A stretch of 40,584 bases of DNA, from assembly GCA_025350465.1 (NCBI GenBank), contig JANXXU010000009.1:1-40584 (forward strand), given 5' to 3'. Positions within the stretch are counted from its first letter, which is position 1. Every line of letters begins with the position of its first letter. Shown here piece after piece: positions 33,175 through 40,584 of the stretch. Source of the DNA: Alphaproteobacteria bacterium. Its GTDB lineage: Bacteria > Pseudomonadota > Alphaproteobacteria > Micropepsales > Micropepsaceae. The notes below the pieces were generated by a model. The model was given only the letters and a program-made list of their open reading frames with translations. It searched no databases and was not told where the DNA came from. A program made the position numbers and the translations under genes.

Positions 33175-33990
33175 ATGACACTCGACTTCGAAGACAGCGC
33201 GCCGCGTACGACGCGTGAGCCCGATCCGAGCGAGGCGTTGATCGTCGACGTCGACGGCTACGAAGGTCCGCTCGACGTATTGCTCGCCCTCGCACGCGCT
33301 CAAAAAGTCGACCTGCGCAAGATCTCTATTCTGGCACTCGTCGAACAATACCTGGTCTTCATCGCTGCCGCCCGGCGCATGCAGTTGGATCTGGCTGCGG
33401 ACTATCTCGTGATGGCCGCCTGGCTTGCGTATCTGAAGTCGCGCCTTCTGTTGCCCGAATCCGAAACCGAGGGCGAGCCGTCGCCGGAAGAACTCGCCGA
33501 ACGCCTCACGTTGCAGCTCCAACGCCTGGACGCCATTCGCATCGCCGCGGCTCGTTTGATGTCGCGCGACCGTTTGGGGCTCAGCGTCTTCAGCCGCGGC
33601 GCACCGGAGGGTATTCGCCTCGTCAAGACGCCGGAATATTCCGACACGCTACTCGATCTCTTGAAAGCCTATGCGGTTCAGCGCGTCAAGAAGTTCGCCG
33701 GCGGCAACTACAAACTGGCGAAGCTTGAAGTCTTTGCCATCGAGGAAGCGCGTCATCGTCTCGAGCGCATGCTCGGCGTCATTATCGATTGGAGCACACT
33801 CGATTCGATTATGCCCGAAGGATTCGAGCACGGACAGAAACGCCGAACCGGTCTCGCCAGCACTTTGTCGGCGAGCCTCGAGATGGCGCGCGACGGCTTG
33901 GTTGAACTCAGACAAATGGCGCCCTTCGCGCCGGTATATTTGCGCGCCCGCAAGGCGGCGCCGACAACCACGGATCAAGAGAACCCATGA
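33175..33990 (+). CDS. scpA: segregation and condensation protein A
   Basis: ScpA is the kleisin of the bacterial Smc condensin complex. The 271 aa product has the N-terminal SMC-binding region FEGPLDVLL-like YEGPLDVLLALARAQKVDLRKISILALVEQYL (partial), ADYLVMAAWLAYLKSRLLLPE, and the C-terminal winged helix near VIIDWSTLDSIMPEG. ATG 33175 follows GAGG and is 10 nt after nagZ. It overlaps scpB by 4 nt (ATGA), the usual coupling of the two partners. Confidence 0.95.
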   Translation: MTLDFEDSAPRTTREPDPSEALIVDVDGYEGPLDVLLALARAQKVDLRKISILALVEQYLVFIAAARRMQLDLAADYLVMAAWLAYLKSRLLLPESETEGEPSPEELAERLTLQLQRLDAIRIAAARLMSRDRLGLSVFSRGAPEGIRLVKTPEYSDTLLDLLKAYAVQRVKKFAGGNYKLAKLEVFAIEEARHRLERMLGVIIDWSTLDSIMPEGFEHGQKRRTGLASTLSASLEMARDGLVELRQMAPFAPVYLRARKAAPTTTDQENP

Positions 33991-34757
33991 CCCCAAGACC
34001 GGTGCACGCCATGGAGCTTGACGAAGACGAGGACATCGATCCGCCGTCGGAGGAAACGTCCGAGGATGAGGGCGCGAACACGATCGTGACGCGCCTCTTT
34101 CCCGAAACGCTCGCGCCGCCGCAATCGGCGCAGCTGCGCATGGTCGAGGCGATCTTGTTTGCCGCCGTCGAACCGCTCGACGAGCCGTCGATCGCCGAGC
34201 GCTTGCCGCCCGATTGCGATGTGCCGGCGCTGTTGGCGGAGTTGGAAATTATCTATTCGAAGCGCGGCGTGAATGTGGTTCGCGTCGCCGGCCGCTGGGC
34301 ATTTCGCACGGCGCCCGATCTGGCCGTCCTACTCCAGAAGAATACGATCGAGCAGCGCCGCCTCTCGCGCGCGGCAATGGAAACGCTCGCCATCGTCGCC
34401 TATCACCAGCCTGTTACGCGCGCGGAGATCGAAGAGATCCGCGGCGTGACCGTCAGCAAGGGCTCGCTCGATCTCTTGCTCGAAGTAGGCTGGATCAAGA
34501 TGCGCGGCCGGCGCCGGGTGCCGGGACGGCCGGTGACCTACGGCACGACCGAAGCGTTCTTGACGCATTTTGGGCTCGACAAGGTCTCCGATCTACCTGG
34601 CCTCGAAGAGCTGAAGGCCGCAGGCGTGATCGAAGGCCGGACGCCGGTTGCGTTCAGCATTCCCAACCCCAGCGACGCCTTGGCGCCGGACGAGGATCCG
34701 CTGGAAATCGGCGACCAGGACGAACTCTTCACGCCAATGGCACCGGACGAGACTTGA
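33987..34757 (+). CDS. scpB: segregation and condensation protein B
   Basis: ScpB dimers bind ScpA within the Smc complex. The 256 aa product starts with an acidic disordered stretch (1-45). Two winged-helix domains follow: RMVEAILFAAVEPLDEPSIAERL, WAFRTAPDLAVLL, then LSRAAMETLAIVAYHQPVTRAEIEEIRGV, GWIKMRGRRRVPGRPVTYGTTEAFLTHFGL (each quoted in part). These are the strongest ScpB signatures. A tail of about 55 acidic residues is typical of alphaproteobacteria. Confidence 0.95.
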   Translation: MTPRPVHAMELDEDEDIDPPSEETSEDEGANTIVTRLFPETLAPPQSAQLRMVEAILFAAVEPLDEPSIAERLPPDCDVPALLAELEIIYSKRGVNVVRVAGRWAFRTAPDLAVLLQKNTIEQRRLSRAAMETLAIVAYHQPVTRAEIEEIRGVTVSKGSLDLLLEVGWIKMRGRRRVPGRPVTYGTTEAFLTHFGLDKVSDLPGLEELKAAGVIEGRTPVAFSIPNPSDALAPDEDPLEIGDQDELFTPMAPDET

Positions 34758-34929
34758 CCGCCGGCGCACCGGCTATCGGGCGCCAGCATCAGCCGAAACC
34801 GGGGTCTTAACTCTTTCGTGAAGCCGTCGTGCTCGCCATTTGCTTCGCGCGCCGCCATTTGGGACAATCACCACTACGGATTTGCCGGCACTCCTCGTTC
34901 GCCGTGCCGAAGCAACAAAGGTTCAAACG

Positions 34930-35130
34930 ATGGGTAGTTTTTCAATTTGGCATTGGCTAATCGTCGGCGCGATCGTGATGATATTGTTTGGCGGTCGCGG
35001 TAAGATTTCCGAGCTGATGGGCGATGTCGCTAAGGGCATCAAGAGCTTCCGCAAGGGTCTTGCCGACGAAGACGCAAAGCCGGTCGAGCCTCCTAAGAGC
35101 GCCGAGAATAAAGACGGCGCCAAGACCTGA
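34930..35130 (+). CDS. tatA: Sec-independent translocase TatA
   Basis: The 66 aa protein has the TatA plan: [21 protein letters not shown] (N-terminal helix, quoted in part), the FG-G hinge, then the amphipathic helix [20 protein letters not shown] and an acidic tail. It polymerises to form the Tat pore. The leader CAAAGGTTCAAACG abuts the ATG and resembles those of popZ and aapJ. The 172 nt after scpB contain a small hairpin (CGGCAC 34886-34891, GTGCCG 34904-34909) and may hold the tat promoter. Confidence 0.95.
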   Translation: MGSFSIWHWLIVGAIVMILFGGRGKISELMGDVAKGIKSFRKGLADEDAKPVEPPKSAENKDGAKT

Positions 35131-35179
35131 AGGCCAGACGCGGCTCTATTGATCGGCGCCCGCCGGCAGCGAGACACGC

Positions 35180-35527
35180 ATGTTCGACATCGGTTGGGAC
35201 GAGCTGTTGCTGATCGCTCTCGTCGCGCTTGTGGTGATTGGGCCCAAGGACTTGCCTGCCGTGCTGCGCACCTTGGGTGCCTGGGTGGCGAAGGCTCGCA
35301 ACCTGGCCGGCGAGTTTCGCTCGCACGTCGATGAGATGCTGCGCGAGGCTCAGGTCGACGACATGAAACGCGAGTTCGACTCCATGACGTCGCCGCCCGA
35401 AATCAAGGAGATCGAGGATCAGCTGATGGCCGGCAACGTACCCCTCGCGCCTCCGGCAAAGACCGAAACAGCGGCGCCGCCCGTGGCTCCGGCTGCAGAA
35501 CCGACAAGCGAAGTGCCCCAACAATGA
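35180..35527 (+). CDS. tatB: Sec-independent translocase TatB
   Basis: The 115 aa product begins MFDIGWDELLLIALVALVVIGPKDLPAVLR (quoted in part), the canonical TatB N-terminus with the membrane-embedded Glu8 and the GPKDLP hinge. A long amphipathic helix with REAQVDDMKREFDSMTS follows, then a Pro/Ala-rich tail. TatB with TatC forms the receptor for twin-arginine signal peptides. It overlaps tatC by 4 nt. Confidence 0.96.
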   Translation: MFDIGWDELLLIALVALVVIGPKDLPAVLRTLGAWVAKARNLAGEFRSHVDEMLREAQVDDMKREFDSMTSPPEIKEIEDQLMAGNVPLAPPAKTETAAPPVAPAAEPTSEVPQQ

Positions 35528-36342
35528 CGCCCCCGGACCGGATCGGGCACGATGACGATGCGCACATAGAAGCATCCCGCGCGCCGCTGCTCGATCATCT
35601 GATCGAGCTTCGCAAGCGTCTGATCTGGTCGCTGATCGCCTTCGCGATCGCCTTCGTCTTTTGCTACTTCTTCGCCGAGCGCATTTACGCGGTACTGAAA
35701 CATCCTCTCGATGTGGAACTGCTGACGCGCCCCGGCCGGGTCATGATCTATACCGGAATGACGGAAGCGTTCTTTACCTACGTGAAGGTTGCCGCGTTCG
35801 GCGCGATCTGCATCTCGTTTCCGATTCTCGCGGCGCAGATCTATTTGTTCGTCGCGCCGGGTCTCTATCGCAGCGAGCGGCGCGCGTTCCTGCCGTTCCT
35901 CATCGCGACTCCAATATTGTTCATTCTCGGCGGCATGATGGTTTACTTCATCATGATGCCGTTCATCGTGCATTTCTTCATCGGCTTCGAGACCCCGGCC
36001 ACACCTGGTTCGCTCGCGATCGAGCTTCAGCCAAGGATCTCGGAGTATCTCAATTTCGTCATGTCGCTGATCATCGGCTTCGGCATCAGCTTTCAGCTGC
36101 CGGTGCTCTTGACGCTGCTCGGCCGCGTCGGGATCGTGAGCGCCGCGTTCCTCAGGCGCAACAGGCGCTACGCCATCGTGCTCGTCTTCGTCGTCGCCGC
36201 CGTACTGACCCCACCGGATGCGCTCAGCCAAATCTCCCTCGCCGTGCCGCTGCTCGGACTCTATGAGATATCCATTTGGAGCGTGGTTCTGGTCGAAAGG
36301 CAGCGCGCGCGGCAGCAAACAGAAGCGGAATCCTCGGCATAA
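35524..36342 (+). CDS. tatC: Sec-independent translocase TatC
   Basis: The 272 aa polytopic protein has about six helices. The conserved N-terminus [21 protein letters not shown] contains the E-L-R-x-R signal-peptide contact (quoted in part). [37 protein letters not shown] and [26 protein letters not shown] follow as family blocks. With tatA and tatB it completes the Tat pathway. Confidence 0.96.
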   Translation: MTPPDRIGHDDDAHIEASRAPLLDHLIELRKRLIWSLIAFAIAFVFCYFFAERIYAVLKHPLDVELLTRPGRVMIYTGMTEAFFTYVKVAAFGAICISFPILAAQIYLFVAPGLYRSERRAFLPFLIATPILFILGGMMVYFIMMPFIVHFFIGFETPATPGSLAIELQPRISEYLNFVMSLIIGFGISFQLPVLLTLLGRVGIVSAAFLRRNRRYAIVLVFVVAAVLTPPDALSQISLAVPLLGLYEISIWSVVLVERQRARQQTEAESSA

Positions 36343-36409
36343 CGCGGGCTGCCATTGTGCCGGTCAGGACCGACCGCTATTAACGCCCCTTCCTTCGACA
36401 GCAACTCCC

Positions 36410-37699
36410 ATGCACGACATCAAATCCATTCGCGAGAATCCGCAAGACTTCGACAACGGCTTGAAGCGCCGTGGGCTCGCGGCGTTGTCGTCGGAAATTC
36501 TCAAGCTCGATCAGGATTGGCGCCAGACGACGACGCGCCTACAGGAAATGCAGAGCGCGCGTAACGACGCCTCCAAGCGCATAGGTCAAGCCAAGGCACA
36601 AAAGAACGACGCGGAAGCGCTACGGCTGATGGGCGAAGTTACGCGCCTCAAGGATGAAATGCCCGCCGCCGAACAGCGCGCGAAAGAGCTGGAACAAACG
36701 ATCAACGAACGTCTAGGCGAGATCCCAAATCTTCCCGCCGCCGATGTCCCGGATGGTCCGGACGAAAGCGCAAACAAGGAGGTGCGCCGAACCGGCCAAC
36801 CGCGCAGCATGAATTTCGCGGCAAAACAGCACTTCGAACTCGGCGAAGCTTTGAAGCTCATGGACTTCGAAGCGGCGACGCGCATGTCGGGCGCGCGTTT
36901 TGTGCTGCTCAAGGCGCAGTTGGCACGACTCGAGCGCGCCATCGGCAACTTCATGCTCGATCTGCATACCGGCACGTTCGGCTATCAAGAAACGTCGCCG
37001 CCCTTGCTCGTGCGCGACCAAGCGATGTTCGGCACTGCGCAACTTCCCAAATTTCGCGACGAGCAATTCGGTACCACGAACGGCTATTGGCTCATTCCCA
37101 CCGCCGAGGTCTCGCTCACCAATCAGGTGCGCGAGACGATTCTCAGTGAAGCCGACATGCCGCTGCGCTTCACCGCCTGGACGCCGTGCTTTCGTTCCGA
37201 GGCGGGCGCCGCCGGCAAGGACACGCGCGGCATGATCCGCATGCATCAATTCTCGAAAGTCGAGCTTGTCTCCATCACGACACCCGAACAATCCCAAGCC
37301 GAACACGAGCGCATGACGTCGTGCGCGGAAGAGGTGTTGAAGCGCTTGGACCTGCCCTATCGCACGGTGGTGCTTTGCACAGGCGACATGGGATTTGCCG
37401 CGCGCAAGACTTACGACATCGAGGTCTGGCTGCCGGGCCAAAACGCCTATCGCGAAATTTCAAGCTGTTCGAATTGCGGCGACTTTCAAGCGCGCCGGAT
37501 GGAGGCGCGTTATCGCCCCACCGGCGACAGCAAAGGTACCCGCTTCGTCCACACGCTGAACGGATCGGGGCTGGCGGTCGGGCGCACGTTGGTCGCGATC
37601 CTCGAAAACTACCAGCAAGCGGACGGCTCGATCGCCATTCCGCCGGCGTTGCGCCCGTACATGGGCGGCGCGGAGGCGATTGCAGCCCATGGCGCCTAG
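36410..37699 (+). CDS. serS: seryl-tRNA synthetase
   Basis: This 429 aa class II synthetase has the long N-terminal tRNA-binding coiled coil (about 30-105), then the catalytic core. Motif 2 is [21 protein letters not shown] (quoted in part), the serine-site TAEVSLTN precedes it and motif 3 is [20 protein letters not shown]. Without a CCC start marker, ATG 36410 is set by the standard [12 protein letters not shown]-terminus. The ribosome binding site is poor. Confidence 0.96.
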   Translation: MHDIKSIRENPQDFDNGLKRRGLAALSSEILKLDQDWRQTTTRLQEMQSARNDASKRIGQAKAQKNDAEALRLMGEVTRLKDEMPAAEQRAKELEQTINERLGEIPNLPAADVPDGPDESANKEVRRTGQPRSMNFAAKQHFELGEALKLMDFEAATRMSGARFVLLKAQLARLERAIGNFMLDLHTGTFGYQETSPPLLVRDQAMFGTAQLPKFRDEQFGTTNGYWLIPTAEVSLTNQVRETILSEADMPLRFTAWTPCFRSEAGAAGKDTRGMIRMHQFSKVELVSITTPEQSQAEHERMTSCAEEVLKRLDLPYRTVVLCTGDMGFAARKTYDIEVWLPGQNAYREISSCSNCGDFQARRMEARYRPTGDSKGTRFVHTLNGSGLAVGRTLVAILENYQQADGSIAIPPALRPYMGGAEAIAAHGA

Positions 37700-38498
37700 A
37701 GCCGCAAAGCTGCCGCTGCGCATCTTGTTGTCGAACGACGACGGCATCCATGCACCTGGATTGAAGGCGCTTGAAAAGATCGCCCATGAACTTTCGGACG
37801 ACGTCTGGGTCGTTGCCCCGGAGACGGAAGAGAGCGGCGCCTCGCGCAAACTCACGCTGACTGTGCCGTTGCGCGTGCGCGAAATCAGCGAGCGCAAATT
37901 CGCAGTCCAAGGAACGCCGACCGACTGCGTCTTGATGGGTGCCCATCACATTCTGAAGGACAAGCGACCGGGGCTCGTTCTGTCCGGCGTCAATCGCGGC
38001 TCGAACATCGCCGATGACGTTACCTATTCGGGAACGATCGCGGCCGCGATGGAAGGAACCGCCATCGGCGTGCCCTCGATCGCGCTCAGTCAGGCGTTCG
38101 GCTTCGGGCAAGGGACCGACGTCAAATGGTCCTGCGCCGAACACCACGGCCCTTGGCTGATACGCAAATTGCTGGAAACCGGTTGGCCGGCCGATGTTCT
38201 CATCAACATCAACTTCCCCGACGCTCTGCCCGAAGCGGTCGAGCGGGTCGAAGTCACCCACCAAGGCAAGCGCGACCAATCGCTGGCGAATATAGAGCGT
38301 CGCATCGATGCGCGCGGCAATCCGTATTATTGGCTGGGCTTCAAACGCGTCCTCTCCAATCCGCCGGAAGGGTCGGACCTGCGCGCGATTTACGACGGAC
38401 GCATTTCCGTTACGCCGCTGCATCTGAATTTGACCGAAGAGCGCGCGCGTCAAAAATTGTCGCCCGTCATTAACGGAGCACCGCCGAAGATCCTATAA
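37689..38498 (+). CDS. surE: 5'/3'-nucleotidase SurE
   Basis: SurE is a metal-dependent survival nucleotidase. The 269 aa product shows the metal site [62 protein letters not shown] (partial), and VLININFPD. The start is ATG 37689, overlapping the serS end by 11 nt; TTG 37680 is also in frame. It is followed immediately by pcm, the usual surE-pcm stress pair. Confidence 0.95.
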   Translation: MAPRAAKLPLRILLSNDDGIHAPGLKALEKIAHELSDDVWVVAPETEESGASRKLTLTVPLRVREISERKFAVQGTPTDCVLMGAHHILKDKRPGLVLSGVNRGSNIADDVTYSGTIAAAMEGTAIGVPSIALSQAFGFGQGTDVKWSCAEHHGPWLIRKLLETGWPADVLININFPDALPEAVERVEVTHQGKRDQSLANIERRIDARGNPYYWLGFKRVLSNPPEGSDLRAIYDGRISVTPLHLNLTEERARQKLSPVINGAPPKIL

Positions 38499-38499
38499 G

Positions 38500-39150
38500 G
38501 TGCCCCGCGTGGAACCGGACCTTCGCGCCTTCAACCTGATCATGGCGTTACGCCGCCAAGGCGTCACCGATGGGCGCGTCCTGTCGGCAATGGAAACCAC
38601 ACCGCGCGAGCTCTTCGTGCCTGAAATCTTCCGAGATCGGGCGTACGAGAACGTCGCCTTGCCGATCGAAGCCGGTCAATCGATCAGCCAGCCTTTTATC
38701 GTGGCATTCATGACGGATGCCCTTAACCTCTCCGCGCGCCATCGCGTGCTCGAGATCGGCACGGGCTCGGGTTATCAGACCGCGGTTCTCGCGCAACTTG
38801 CGCGCCGCGTGTTCTCGATGGAACGCCGCGCGTCATTGATGCGCTCGGCTGAGGCGCGCTTGCGAAAGTTAAGACTGATTAACGTCGACACGATGGTCGG
38901 CGACGGAACGCGCGGCTGGGTTGAGCAGGCGCCCTTCGACCGCATCATCGTCACCGCGGCAACGCCGAAAGAACCGCCCGAAGATTTGTTAAATCAACTC
39001 GCTGTTAAGGGACTCATGGTTATTCCGATTGATCGAGGCCGCGACGGGCAGGTCCTCGTCCGGGTGAAACGGACGAGCCAGGGCTTTCAGAGTACGGATC
39101 TATTGCCCGTCAGATTCGTGCCCTTGCTTGAAGGTGTGGCAAGCGAGTGA
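38500..39150 (+). CDS. pcm: protein-L-isoaspartate O-methyltransferase
   Basis: Pcm methylates L-isoaspartyl residues to start their repair. The 216 aa product carries all hallmarks: RELFVPEIFRDRAYENVALPIEAGQSISQPFIVAFM (partial), the SAM motif VLEIGTGSGYQTAVLAQLA, MVGDGTRGWVEQAPFDRIIVTAA (partial) and LNQLAVKGLMVIPI. GTG 38500 starts 1 nt after the surE stop. Unlike the PCMT-like gene before tolC, this one looks catalytically complete. Confidence 0.94.
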   Translation: MPRVEPDLRAFNLIMALRRQGVTDGRVLSAMETTPRELFVPEIFRDRAYENVALPIEAGQSISQPFIVAFMTDALNLSARHRVLEIGTGSGYQTAVLAQLARRVFSMERRASLMRSAEARLRKLRLINVDTMVGDGTRGWVEQAPFDRIIVTAATPKEPPEDLLNQLAVKGLMVIPIDRGRDGQVLVRVKRTSQGFQSTDLLPVRFVPLLEGVASE

Positions 39151-40271
39151 TGGAGCATAGTTCTCCCGGCACGCGTTGCTCGAAGCGGAGATTGTTGGAG
39201 CAGGCGGCGCAAACGCTGATCGCCACTCTGCTTCTCGGCTCGGCATCGGGTTGCGCGACGATGGATTACGACGAGGCGCGTATGCGCCCGCCGGTCGCGA
39301 GCGCGCGCGTTGCGCCGCGTCCGGTGACGATCATCCAAGTGCTGCCCGGCGATACCGTCGACGGCATCGCGCAACGCTTCGACCTTTCCGAAGAAATGAT
39401 CATCGACGTGAACGGCCTGCGCGCGCCTTATCGCTTGCGCCCCGGACAATCTTTGATCCTGCCGCCGGCCTCGCTTCACATCGTGTCGAACGGCGATACG
39501 GTGGCCTCGATCGCGCGCAGTTACGGCGTCTCGCCGAACGCCATCATCGACGTCAATCATTTGTCGGCGCCCGATGCGCTTTATCCGGGTCAACGCCTGG
39601 CCATTCCGTTCGTCGGGCCGCACCAAGTGGCACGCGCTGAACGCATTCCCACAGCGGTGAGCCGGAGCGATCTTCCTCCGCCGCCGGACGAAGGGGGCTA
39701 CGATCCGCGCCTGGCCGGAGCGCGCTACTACACGTCCGGCCTGCCGCGTCCAAAGCCCGGCTTCTACGGCCAAGGCGGTCCTGAATATTCGAGCCCCCGG
39801 CAAGTCGCCAGCATCGATCCGGACGAGGCGTATGACGCGTCCGCGCACGCAAAGCCGACGGCACCGGGCGCACAAGTCAAATCGTCGAGCCACTTCGTTT
39901 GGCCGGTGCGCGGTCAAATCATCTCCGGCTTCGGGCGGCGCGCAAACGGCGTCCATAACGACGGCGTCAACATCGCGGCAGAACCCGGCGCGGCGGTCAA
40001 AGCGGCCGACAACGGCGTCGTCGTCTATGCCGGCAACGAGTTGAAGGGGTTCGGCAATTTGCTGCTGGTGCGTCACGCCGACGGCTGGGTCTCTGCCTAT
40101 GCCCATTGCGATGCGCTGCTGGTCAAGCGCGGCGACAACGTGAAGCGCGGCCAGGTCATCGGGCGCGTCGGTCAGAGCGGCAACGTCACCGCCCCGCAAT
40201 TGCATTTCGAATTGCGCAAGGGCGCCGAGGCCGTCGACCCGCTCAGCCAGTTAGGCCCCCAGGGCGCGTAA
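39150..40271 (+). CDS. NlpD-like lipoprotein: two LysM plus degenerate LytM (M23) domain
   Basis: The 373 aa product has a lipoprotein signal (LLLGSASGC, lipidated Cys about 35), LysM 1 (about 60-105, VLPGDTVDGIAQRF), LysM 2 (about 110-155, VSNGDTVASIARSYGVS), a Pro/Gly-rich linker and a C-terminal M23/LytM domain (about 250-370). HNDGVN and AYAHCD are kept, but the H-x-H zinc motif reads QLHFEL, so its first His is Gln. NlpD-type amidase activators show such losses. It is probably an activator of cell-wall amidases at division, not a peptidase. ATG 39150 overlaps the pcm stop; GTG 39147 also fits. Confidence 0.9.
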   Translation: MEHSSPGTRCSKRRLLEQAAQTLIATLLLGSASGCATMDYDEARMRPPVASARVAPRPVTIIQVLPGDTVDGIAQRFDLSEEMIIDVNGLRAPYRLRPGQSLILPPASLHIVSNGDTVASIARSYGVSPNAIIDVNHLSAPDALYPGQRLAIPFVGPHQVARAERIPTAVSRSDLPPPPDEGGYDPRLAGARYYTSGLPRPKPGFYGQGGPEYSSPRQVASIDPDEAYDASAHAKPTAPGAQVKSSSHFVWPVRGQIISGFGRRANGVHNDGVNIAAEPGAAVKAADNGVVVYAGNELKGFGNLLLVRHADGWVSAYAHCDALLVKRGDNVKRGQVIGRVGQSGNVTAPQLHFELRKGAEAVDPLSQLGPQGA

Positions 40272-40299
40272 CGCCGGCTCGGGATTGCACGGAGGAGCC

Positions 40300-40584
40300 A
40301 TGCGGATTTCCGGGGTCATTGCGCAACTGCGCACGACCGATCTGGCGCAATCGATCCGCTTCTATACCGAGAAGATCGGACTGGCCCTGGTATTTCAGTA
40401 CGAGGATTTCTACGCCGGCATCCGCGCGGGCAATCAGATATTTCACCTGAAGCGCGTGGACGAACCCGATCTATCCATCGCCCTTGTCGATGCGGGCGGC
40501 CATTTCCACCTCTATATCGAAACCGACGATGCGATCGCGGCGGCGGGGATGGTAAAGGCCAACGGCGTGGCGCTGTTGAGCGAG
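40300..40584 (+). CDS. VOC (glyoxalase/bleomycin-resistance fold) family protein, partial
   Basis: The gene runs off the right edge after 95 codons. GGAGGAG lies 3 nt before ATG 40300. The visible part is one VOC module and the start of the next strand: VIAQLRTTDLAQSIRFYTEKIGL is the usual opening (quoted in part), then YAGIRAGNQIFHLKRV, GGHFHLYIETDD and a closing KANGVALL. Such proteins bind metal for dioxygenase, glyoxalase or resistance roles. The fragment gives no specific function. Confidence 0.82.
   Translation, partial: MRISGVIAQLRTTDLAQSIRFYTEKIGLALVFQYEDFYAGIRAGNQIFHLKRVDEPDLSIALVDAGGHFHLYIETDDAIAAAGMVKANGVALLSE

Noticed and set aside
37275-38453. 392-codon minus-strand frame opposite serS/surE
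   Set aside because: Both plus-strand genes have complete motifs; the antisense product has no recognisable domain.

Overview
The window is GC-rich and reads as the chromosome of an alphaproteobacterium of the Hyphomicrobiales (Rhizobiales) type. The evidence is gene content and order: aapJQMP beside metC; a PCMT-like gene, tolC, popZ and valS in series; xthA and erpA divergent from dgt; then SPOR protein, nagZ, scpA, scpB, tatABC, serS, surE, pcm and an NlpD-like lipoprotein. An NDUFS4-type complex I accessory gene also fits. I cannot name a genus. Coding density is high, many neighbours overlap by 1 to 4 nt, and no stretch over 300 nt lacks a gene.

1 to about 3.2 kb is an eroded accessory region. 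It starts in the 3' half of a tRNA-Pro gene and holds a small unknown gene, vsr, a C5-cytosine methyltransferase interrupted by one in-frame TGA, and an Eco29kI-like GIY-YIG endonuclease that stops short. The endonuclease remnant meets a truncated ethanolamine ammonia-lyase gene (eutB) tail to tail near 2340.

3.4 to 17.9 kb is mixed core metabolism: the NDUFS4 gene with tRNA-Arg(UCU), a Sel1-repeat protein, a sugar-lactone-oxidase-like flavoprotein, hisI and metC (minus strand), the Aap amino-acid ABC transporter, several small membrane or secreted proteins, an SRPBCC protein, a tightly overlapping cysK-sseA-GNAT operon, a ChrR-type anti-sigma factor without its sigma factor, a histidine phosphatase and tRNA-Asn.

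18.0 to 26.3 kb holds a two-gene unit of a TMEM43-like membrane protein and a DUF3095 protein with nucleotidyl-cyclase-like motifs, tRNA-Cys, a divergent PCMT-like gene, tolC with a striking promoter palindrome, popZ and valS. 26.3 to 29.7 kb carries ilvD, an EthD-domain gene, xthA and erpA.

29.7 to 40.6 kb is a mostly co-directional housekeeping block for nucleotide pool control (dgt), cell envelope (SPOR, nagZ, NlpD-like), chromosome segregation (scpAB), Tat export (tatABC), translation (serS) and repair or maintenance (surE, pcm). argS, which usually lies between dgt and the SPOR gene in this order, is absent. A VOC-family gene runs off the right edge.

I found no CRISPR array, transposase, integrase or complete defence system. 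The best candidates for something undescribed are the TMEM43/DUF3095 pair, the palindrome over the tolC promoter and the decayed restriction-modification junction.
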